Source of the DNA: Streptomyces sp. NRRL F-5123
GTDB lineage: Bacteria > Actinomycetota > Actinomycetes > Streptomycetales > Streptomycetaceae
NCBI RefSeq assembly: GCF_000721495.1
Contig: NZ_JOHY01000002.1
Location: 186,001 to 250,000 of the forward strand
Length of the DNA stretch: 64,000 nucleotides
Direction of reading: 5' to 3'
Shown piece after piece: positions 58,228 to 64,000 of this stretch. Both the position numbers and the translations under genes were made by a program. The stretch's first letter is position 1. Every line of letters starts with the position of its first letter. The notes below the pieces were generated by a model that saw nothing but the letters and a program-made list of their open reading frames with translations, was not told the origin of the DNA and did no database searches.

Positions 58228-59145
58228 TTACGCCGTGACCAGGTAGGAGAAGACGCTCTCCAAGGACTCGTCGGACGGCGAGACCGTGAAGAGCCGGATG
58301 CCGTGGTCGCGGGCGATCCGGGGCAGGAACTCGGTGAAACCGGCGAAGTCGACCGCCTGGACGAGCAGGGCGTTCTCCCGCAGGTCCAGCTCGATCGCTG
58401 CGGTGGACGCGTGCGCGATCAGCGCGGACGCCAGCTGCCGGTCGTCGCTGGACCGCACGAGGTAGCGGTGCGGGCGGTCGGTCATCAGGCGGCGGATCTT
58501 GCGGAAGTCGCCGGAGGCGGCGTGGCGGCCGGCCACCACGACCTCGATGTGGTGGGCGAGCTGCTCGACCTCCTCCAGGATGTGCGAGGAGAACAGCACG
58601 GTGCGCCCGTCGGCGCCCATCCGCCGCAGCAGCTCCATGAGGTGCAGCCGCTGCCGCGGGTCCATACCGTTGAACGGCTCGTCGAGCAGCAGCACGGAGG
58701 GCTCGTGGACGAGCGCGGACGCCATCTTGGCGCGCTGCCGCATGCCCTTGCTGTACGTCTCGATCCGGCGGTGCTGCGCGTACTCCATCCCGACGGTGGC
58801 CAGCGCCCGCTGAGCGGCGGCGCCCGGATCCGGCAGCCCGTGCAGCTCGGCGTTGGCGACGACGAACTCGCGGGCGGTGAGGAAGTCGTACATCGACTCG
58901 CGCTCGGGCACGATGCCGATCTCCCGGTAGGCCTGCTCGTTGCGCCAGATGACGCTGCCGTCCAGCGTGACCGTGCCGCTGGAGGGGGCGAGGAAGCCGG
59001 CCATCATGTTGATGAGGGTGGACTTGCCGGCGCCGTTGGGGCCGAGCAGCCCCGTCACACCCGGTCCGATGCTCATCGTGACGTCGTTGACCGCCACCAC
59101 GTTGCCGAACCAGCGCGAGACGTTGTCGATGGTGATCGTGGTCAC
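58228..59145 (-). CDS. ABC transporter ATP-binding protein (second pair)
   Basis: A 305-residue ABC ATPase: Walker A LLGPNGAGKSTLINMM (about 33-48), signature YSKGMRQRAKMASALV (LSGGQ replaced by YSKGM), Walker B VLLLDEPFNGMDPRQR and the switch His in FSSHILEEVE. A C-terminal regulatory extension (about 215-305) is like that of drug/bacteriocin exporters. Its GTG overlaps the stop of the preceding permease gene. Confidence 0.93.
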   Translation of the reverse strand: MTTITIDNVSRWFGNVVAVNDVTMSIGPGVTGLLGPNGAGKSTLINMMAGFLAPSSGTVTLDGSVIWRNEQAYREIGIVPERESMYDFLTAREFVVANAELHGLPDPGAAAQRALATVGMEYAQHRRIETYSKGMRQRAKMASALVHEPSVLLLDEPFNGMDPRQRLHLMELLRRMGADGRTVLFSSHILEEVEQLAHHIEVVVAGRHAASGDFRKIRRLMTDRPHRYLVRSSDDRQLASALIAHASTAAIELDLRENALLVQAVDFAGFTEFLPRIARDHGIRLFTVSPSDESLESVFSYLVTA

Positions 59146-60092
59146 GACAGGCCCACCTTCCGGTAGCGCCGCATCAGCAGCCCGAACGTGCCCGTGATGA
59201 CGCCGACGAGGACCAGCAGGTACGCGATTCCTGCCGCCGCGTTCGGCGGTCCCGCGGCCTGCGGGAAGGCGGAACGGGCGCCGAGGAACCAGGTCTGGAA
59301 GCCGTCGATCAGGGTGACCGGCGAGAAGAGGCCGATCCAGCCGATGACGTCGTAGTGCTCCTGCGTCCCGGCCACGCCCTGCACGCTGGAGACGGCCGCG
59401 TAGGTGATCACGAACAGGGCGATCACCGCCGCCACGCCGAAGCCGCGGCGCGGCGTGACCGCCGCGATGACCAGACCGATCCCCGCGAAGAGCAGGGAGA
59501 GCAATATGACGGACACCAGGCCCTTCGCAAACCCGGCGGTCTGGTGCGCGAAGCCCAGCTTCGCCAGCAGCGCGCCGATGTAGAGGATGAGGAGCGGGAT
59601 CGTGGTGAGCAGGAAGATCGCCGCGGCCAGCGCCGCGTACTTGGCCGCCACGTAGTCGACCCGCTCGATGGGGCGGGAGAAGTACAGCGGGGTCGTCTTG
59701 AAGCGCAGGTCACGGCTGACCGACTGCGGGGCCTGGGCGGCGACGAAGAGCGTGATGACCGCCTGGAGCACTACGGCGTAGCGGGTGTACGCGACAGGCA
59801 GGTCGCTGCGGTCGGCGAAGATCGCGACCGCGACCATGATCAGCGCGGGCAGGCACATCACGCCCAGCAGGATCATCGGCAGCACCTTGGACTTGCCGCT
59901 TCGGCCGAGACCGTAGGCGCCGCGCAGGCTCTGGACGAAGAGCGAGGTGCGTGCGTAGCCGCGACCGAGGCGCGGCCCGGTGTAGCTGCGGTAGCCGATG
60001 TCGTGGATGACGTCGGGCGGTGAACCGGTGGCGCGGGCGCCCGCGGTGGCGGCCGCCGTATCGCCGGGTGCGGTGACGTCAGGCTGCTTCAC
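59142..60092 (-). CDS. ABC-2-type transporter permease (first pair)
   Basis: A 316-residue permease with about six membrane helices (LPMILLGVMCLPALIMVAVA, YAVVLQAVITLFVAAQAPQS, YAALAAAIFLLTTIPLLILY, GLVSVILLSLLFAGIGLVIA, GVAAVIALFVITYAAVSSVQ, IAYLLVLVGVITGTFGLLMR). RDLRFKTTPLYFSRPIERVD is the typical cytoplasmic loop. Its GTG start overlaps the end of the first ATPase gene by 14 bp. Confidence 0.9.
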   Translation of the reverse strand: MKQPDVTAPGDTAAATAGARATGSPPDVIHDIGYRSYTGPRLGRGYARTSLFVQSLRGAYGLGRSGKSKVLPMILLGVMCLPALIMVAVAIFADRSDLPVAYTRYAVVLQAVITLFVAAQAPQSVSRDLRFKTTPLYFSRPIERVDYVAAKYAALAAAIFLLTTIPLLILYIGALLAKLGFAHQTAGFAKGLVSVILLSLLFAGIGLVIAAVTPRRGFGVAAVIALFVITYAAVSSVQGVAGTQEHYDVIGWIGLFSPVTLIDGFQTWFLGARSAFPQAAGPPNAAAGIAYLLVLVGVITGTFGLLMRRYRKVGLS

Positions 60093-61035
60093 GGCCGTCT
60101 CCTTCCTTGCTGTGGGCGTCGGCCCCTGCCGGGGCGGTGTCGTCGTCGACGAACAGTTCGGCTATCCGGTGCCTGCGCTGCTCCATGCGCACCAGGCCGA
60201 CACCGAGGCCGGCCACCGCGTCGCGCACGGTGTCGTACGTCTCGTCGCCGGCGATGTCGACCAGCAGCAGATGGCCCTGCGCCTGGGTGGTCAGGCCCGC
60301 GCCGGTCAGCAGCGCGAGCAGATCCTCCTCGCGGTCGGTGACCTCGACCGCGAGGGACGCGGTGGTCTGCGTGAAATCGCTGGTGGAGGAGGCGCGCAGC
60401 AGTTTGCCCCCGTCGATGACGACGATGTGGTCGCTGGTGCGCTCCAGCTCGCCGAGCAGATGGGAGGTGACCAGCACCGAGATGCCGAAGTCGGTGTGCA
60501 CCCGGCGGATCAGGGCGAGCATCTCGTCCCGCCCCGCCGGATCCAGACCGTTGGTCGGCTCGTCGAGCAGCACCAGCTTCGGGTCGTGCACGAGCGCCTG
60601 CGCGAGCTTGACCCGCTGCTTCATGCCCGTCGAATACCCGCCCATCGGGCGGTACCGCTCCTCGTACAGGCCGACGTGGCGCAGCGTGTCCGCGGTCCGC
60701 TCGCGCGCGGCGGACGGCGGCAGCCCCGACATCCGGGCCATGTGCACGACGAACTCGGTCGCCGACACGTCGGGCGGCAGGCAGTCGTGCTCGGGCATGT
60801 AGCCGACCAGGCTGCGGATCTGCGGTCCGTCGGTCGCGACGTCGAGCCCGAGCACGGCGGCCCTGCCCTCGGTCGCCGGGGACAGCCCCAGCAGGATCTT
60901 GATCAGCGTCGACTTCCCGGCCCCGTTGGCCCCCACCAGCCCGGTCACGCCGGGGGTGACGGCCACGGACAGCCCGTCGAGAGCGGTCACGCCCGGGTAC
61001 CGCTTGCTCAGGCTTTCGGTGGAGATCACAGTCAC
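60079..61035 (-). CDS. ABC transporter ATP-binding protein (first pair)
   Basis: A 318-residue ABC ATPase and the first gene of the operon: Walker A LVGANGAGKSTLIKILLG, signature YSTGMKQRVKLAQALV, Walker B LVLLDEPTNGLDPAGR and VTSHLLGELER. A 90-residue C-terminal extension follows. With the three downstream genes it makes two ATPase-permease pairs, a frequent Streptomyces arrangement for heteromeric ABC-2 exporters. Substrate is unknown. Confidence 0.93.
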   Translation of the reverse strand: MTVISTESLSKRYPGVTALDGLSVAVTPGVTGLVGANGAGKSTLIKILLGLSPATEGRAAVLGLDVATDGPQIRSLVGYMPEHDCLPPDVSATEFVVHMARMSGLPPSAARERTADTLRHVGLYEERYRPMGGYSTGMKQRVKLAQALVHDPKLVLLDEPTNGLDPAGRDEMLALIRRVHTDFGISVLVTSHLLGELERTSDHIVVIDGGKLLRASSTSDFTQTTASLAVEVTDREEDLLALLTGAGLTTQAQGHLLLVDIAGDETYDTVRDAVAGLGVGLVRMEQRRHRIAELFVDDDTAPAGADAHSKEGDGREAA

Positions 61036-61161
61036 GGGACGACCGTAGTGGCCCGCAGCACTCCCTGGCGTCCCCCCGGGGTGCCGGATTCGTGTACTCC
61101 TCGGGGCTGACCACCCGTAGGGGTCGGTACGACCCGGGGCTGCCGCCGAACGGTGAGGCGG

Positions 61162-61170
61162 TTGTCCACA
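61162..61170 (+). promoter_or_regulatory. Single DnaA-box sequence in a divergent spacer
   Basis: TTGTCCACA, the preferred Streptomyces DnaA box, lies between the ABC operon and the hydrolase-SDR gene. A lone 9-mer can be chance. Confidence 0.35.
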
Positions 61171-61252
61171 GGGAGTGACCGGGCCTTGACCGTCCCATCG
61201 AGCGATGTCACAGTGAGTGATGTCAGCTTCGGATGTGCGGACGAAGGGGCGG

Positions 61253-63148
61253 GTGAGCGAGATGAGCGGGACGGGCGGGAGTCAGGGCGCCGGCGAAGAG
61301 GGGGGACAGGAAGGACGTCAGGAGGCGAGCGGGGGCCCGCGGACGGCCGAGCGGTTCGTGACCGGTGCGGACGGGGTCCGGCTGTGCGTGGCCGAGTCCG
61401 GTGATCCGGCGCGGCCGACGGTGGTGCTGCTGCACGGCTATCCGGACAGCAAGGAGGTGTGGTCGGAAGTGGCCGAGCTGCTGGCCGACCGCTTCCATGT
61501 GGTCCGCTACGACGTGCGCGGGCACGGGCGCTCGCAGGCGCCGGCACCGCTCCGCGGGGGATTCGCGCTGGAGAAGCTGACGCTGGATTTCCTCGCCGTC
61601 GCCGACGCGGTGAGTCCGGACCGGCCCGTGCATCTGGTCGGCCACGACTGGGGCTCGGTGCAGGGCTGGGAGTTCGTCACCGTGCCGGAGACGGCGGGCC
61701 GCATCGCGTCCTTCACCTCCGTCTCGGGCCCGTGCCTTGACCACTTCGGCCACTGGATCAGACGCCGGGTGCGCCGCCCCACCCCACGCCGCGCCGCCCA
61801 GGTGCTCGGCCAGGGCCTGAAGTCCTGGTACATCTACGCGCTGCACACCCCCGTCCTGCCGGAAATGGCCTGGCGCGGCCCGCTGGGCAAGCAGTGGCCC
61901 CGGATGCTCGCACGCGCGGAGAAGCTGCCCGCATGCGGCTACCCCACCGCCTCGTTGCCGCGGGACGCCGCCAACGGCACATGGCTCTACCGGGACAACG
62001 TGCGCCAGCGCCTCGGCCACCCCCGCCCGGACGCCTACGCGCAGGTGCCCGTACAGCTCGTCACTCCGACCGGCGACGCCTTCCTGTCCGAGCGGCTGTA
62101 CGACGACCTGGATCGCTGGGTGCCCCGGCTGACCCGGCGCACGCTGCCCGCCAAGCACTGGGTGCCGCGCTCCCGCCCGCAGCAGATGGCCCGCTGGATC
62201 GCGGAGTTCGCCGCGGCGACGCAGGAGGGTGCCCTGGAAGGGGAAGGCGGCGCGGCGAGCGGACGGACGGAAAGGGGCGGCAAGGGGTCGCGGCCCGCGC
62301 CGGCCCGGGAGCTGCGGGCCGCCGGTGAGCGTTTCGCCGGGCAGCTGGTGCTGGTCACCGGCGCGGGGAGCGGGATCGGGCGGGCCACGGCGGTGGCGTT
62401 CGCGGACGCGGGTGCGCGGGTCGTGGCCGTGGACCGGGACGGTGCGGGCGCCGCGCGTACGGTGGAGCTGGCGCGCGCGGCGGGGGCGCCGGGCGCCTGG
62501 GCCGAGACCGTCGACGTGTCCGACGGGCAGGCGATGGAGGAGCTGGCCGCGCGTACCCGCGAGCGCCACGGTGTGCCCGACGTGGTGGTCAACAACGCGG
62601 GCATCGGTCTGGCCGGGCGTTTCCTCGACACGACCGCCGAGGACTGGAAGCAGGTGCTGGACGTCAACCTGTGGGGTGTCATCCACGGCTGCCGGCTCTT
62701 CGGCCGCCAGATGGCCGAGCGCGGCGAGGGCGGCCACATCGTCAACACCGCATCGGCCGCGGCCTTCCTGCCGTCACGCACGCTGCCCGCGTACAGCACG
62801 TCCAAGGCGGCCGTGCTGATGCTGAGCGAATGCCTCAGAGCCGAGCTGGCACCGCTGGGCATCGGCGTGAGCGCCATCTGCCCCGGGCCGGTGAACACCC
62901 CGATCACCGGCAGCGCCCGGCACACCGGTGTGAGCGACGAGGAGCAGCGGCGCCGCCGGGTCAGGTCCGCGCGGCTGTACCGACTGCGCAACTACCCGCC
63001 GGAGAAGGTCGCCCGCGCCGTGGTCCGTGCGGTGCTGCGGGACACCGCGGTCGTGCCCGTGATGCCCGAGGCCCGCGGCGCGCGGTGGCTGAGCCGGCTG
63101 TCGCCGGGCGCTGTACGGGCCCTCGCCCGGGTCGACCCCCCGCTGTAA
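61253..63148 (+). CDS. Alpha/beta-hydrolase - short-chain dehydrogenase fusion
   Basis: About 631 residues. Residues about 30-340 are an epoxide-hydrolase-like alpha/beta hydrolase: VVLLHGYPDSKEVWSEVAEL (oxyanion), VHLVGHDWGSVQGWEF (nucleophilic Asp) and LPAKHWVPRSRPQQMARW (His). Residues about 375-625 are a classical SDR: LVLVTGAGSGIGRATAVAFA (cofactor), NNAGIGLAGRFLD, and the catalytic Ser-Tyr-Lys (NTASAAAF, AYSTSKAAV). The fusion probably acts on one lipid or xenobiotic route. The start is uncertain: GTG 61217, ATG 61220, GTG 61253 (after GAAGGGG) or ATG 61262. Confidence 0.9.
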   Translation: MSEMSGTGGSQGAGEEGGQEGRQEASGGPRTAERFVTGADGVRLCVAESGDPARPTVVLLHGYPDSKEVWSEVAELLADRFHVVRYDVRGHGRSQAPAPLRGGFALEKLTLDFLAVADAVSPDRPVHLVGHDWGSVQGWEFVTVPETAGRIASFTSVSGPCLDHFGHWIRRRVRRPTPRRAAQVLGQGLKSWYIYALHTPVLPEMAWRGPLGKQWPRMLARAEKLPACGYPTASLPRDAANGTWLYRDNVRQRLGHPRPDAYAQVPVQLVTPTGDAFLSERLYDDLDRWVPRLTRRTLPAKHWVPRSRPQQMARWIAEFAAATQEGALEGEGGAASGRTERGGKGSRPAPARELRAAGERFAGQLVLVTGAGSGIGRATAVAFADAGARVVAVDRDGAGAARTVELARAAGAPGAWAETVDVSDGQAMEELAARTRERHGVPDVVVNNAGIGLAGRFLDTTAEDWKQVLDVNLWGVIHGCRLFGRQMAERGEGGHIVNTASAAAFLPSRTLPAYSTSKAAVLMLSECLRAELAPLGIGVSAICPGPVNTPITGSARHTGVSDEEQRRRRVRSARLYRLRNYPPEKVARAVVRAVLRDTAVVPVMPEARGARWLSRLSPGAVRALARVDPPL

Positions 63149-63253
63149 CCGGTGGCGTACGGTGCAGGCGGGAGCGGGACGGGCGGCGCGGAGGCCGCTG
63201 AGGCCCGGAGGACGGGAACGAGCAGCCGAGCGGGAGCACATGAGGGCCAGCGG

Positions 63254-64000
63254 GTGAGCAGCGACGCCGACACCGGGAGGAGCGCGTACCGGATCGAGGA
63301 CCTGTCCCGGATCACCGGGACGACGGTCCGCACCATCCGCGCGTACACCGACCGAGGGCTGCTGCCGAAGCCCGAGCGGCGCGGGCGGGCCAACGTCTAC
63401 GGCGACACCCACCTGGAGCGGCTGCGGCGGATCGCGGATCTGCTGGAGCGCGGCTACACGCTGGCCAGCATCAAGGAGCTGCTGGCCGCGTGGGACGCGG
63501 GCACCGGGCTCGGCGGGGTGCTCGGGCTGGTCGGCGAGGTGGACCGGCCCTGGTCGGACGAGCGACCGGCGCGCATCGGGCTGGAGGAGCTCACCGAGGC
63601 CTTCGGCGGGACACCCGATCCGTCCGCGGTGCGGGAGGCGGTGCGGCTGGGGGTGCTGGAGCCGGTGCCGGGCAGCGAGGACGAGTTCACGGTGCCCAGC
63701 CCGCAGGAGCTGGCCGTGGCGGTGGAACTGCACGCCGCCGGGGTGCCGCTGGGGGCGATCACCGGGCATCTGCGGGAGCTGCGCGGGCAGGTGGAGCACA
63801 TCTCGGAGCGGTTCCTGGAGTTCACCACCGAGTATGTCTTCCAGCGCTTCCTCCAGCACCCGCCGAGCGACACCGAGGCGGCCGAGGCCGCCGACCTGGT
63901 CCGGCGACTGCGCCCGCTGGCCCAGCAGACGGTCGACGCGGAGCTGGCCCGCGCGATGCGGCTGCGTGCCACCGCGCACGTGCGTCGCCACCTCGGCGAC
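63254..64000 (+). CDS. MerR-family transcriptional regulator (runs off the window)
   Basis: A reading frame from the GTG at 63254 is open to the window end (249 codons). YRIEDLSRITGTTVRTIRAY and TDRGLLPKPERRGRANVYGD form the MerR winged helix (about 12-52), followed by HLERLRRIADLLERGYTLAS. A larger effector domain follows (for example ELAVAVELHAAGVPLGAITG). It lies 105 bp after the hydrolase-SDR gene in the same direction and may regulate it. The C-terminus is missing. Confidence 0.88.
   Translation, partial: MSSDADTGRSAYRIEDLSRITGTTVRTIRAYTDRGLLPKPERRGRANVYGDTHLERLRRIADLLERGYTLASIKELLAAWDAGTGLGGVLGLVGEVDRPWSDERPARIGLEELTEAFGGTPDPSAVREAVRLGVLEPVPGSEDEFTVPSPQELAVAVELHAAGVPLGAITGHLRELRGQVEHISERFLEFTTEYVFQRFLQHPPSDTEAAEAADLVRRLRPLAQQTVDAELARAMRLRATAHVRRHLGD

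Overview
The window is a piece of a high-GC actinomycete chromosome, almost certainly Streptomyces. Supporting evidence: strong third-position G/C, frequent GTG/TTG starts, rare TTA codons, an SSI-type protease inhibitor, DUF5926, a DyP peroxidase with a copper-trafficking cluster, a SigE-family sigma factor, several HATPase anti-sigma-like proteins and a pSAM2-type integrative element. No rRNA, CRISPR array or antibiotic biosynthetic cluster is visible. The order serS, pheA, DyP peroxidase, CopC/D, PCuAC, Sco, YcnI resembles the central (core) part of Streptomyces chromosomes; this is from memory, not a search.

Layout. 0-3.2 kb: a LysR regulator divergent from a flavodoxin-like reductase, then a conserved protein of unknown function. 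3.45-19.77 kb: a complete actinomycete integrative and conjugative element (AICE) bounded by a ~97 bp direct repeat of the 3' part of tRNA-Arg(ACG). Its right half is the canonical backbone: pif-like Nudix, korSA-like GntR, a pra-position gene, traSA (FtsK-type), small spread genes, repSA, xis, int, then the reconstituted tRNA-Arg. At least four copies of a CTAGACGAGTAGCTG-like site mark KorSA-type control. Its left half is cargo: IS110 and IS630 transposase remnants, a translationally coupled pair (PD-(D/E)XK-like protein plus DGQHR/DndB-like protein), a 760-aa HTH-P-loop-repeat protein facing a small membrane protein, and a hairpin-rich non-coding stretch.

20-31.7 kb: tRNA-Ser(GCT), an SSI-like inhibitor, a very large PAS/HATPase/receiver protein, an AhpD-like protein divergent from a MocR regulator, an acyl-CoA synthetase, a SigE-family sigma factor and two small secreted proteins. 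31.9-46.6 kb: an Rrf2 regulator with clear operators divergent from an SDR, a lipoprotein, tRNA-Ser(TGA), an HtrA-like protease, GDPD, two anti-sigma-like ATPases, DUF5926, a prim-pol-like protein, a SpoIIE-like phosphatase and aminopeptidase P. 47-52.8 kb: an extracytoplasmic copper-handling cluster (YcnI, Sco, PCuAC, CopC-CopD fusion, Tat-exported DyP peroxidase), whose products probably deliver copper outside the membrane. 52.9-64 kb: pheA, a DnaA-box cluster, serS, a HAD phosphatase, a rhomboid-like protein, a four-gene ABC-2 transporter operon, an alpha/beta-hydrolase-SDR fusion and a MerR regulator running off the end.

The most interesting candidate for an undescribed system is the AICE cargo at 5.1-9.9 kb. 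It is lower in GC than its surroundings, carries TTA (bldA-dependent) codons in both the nuclease-like and the NTPase gene, and sits where integrative elements commonly keep defence modules. That it is a defence system is inference only.
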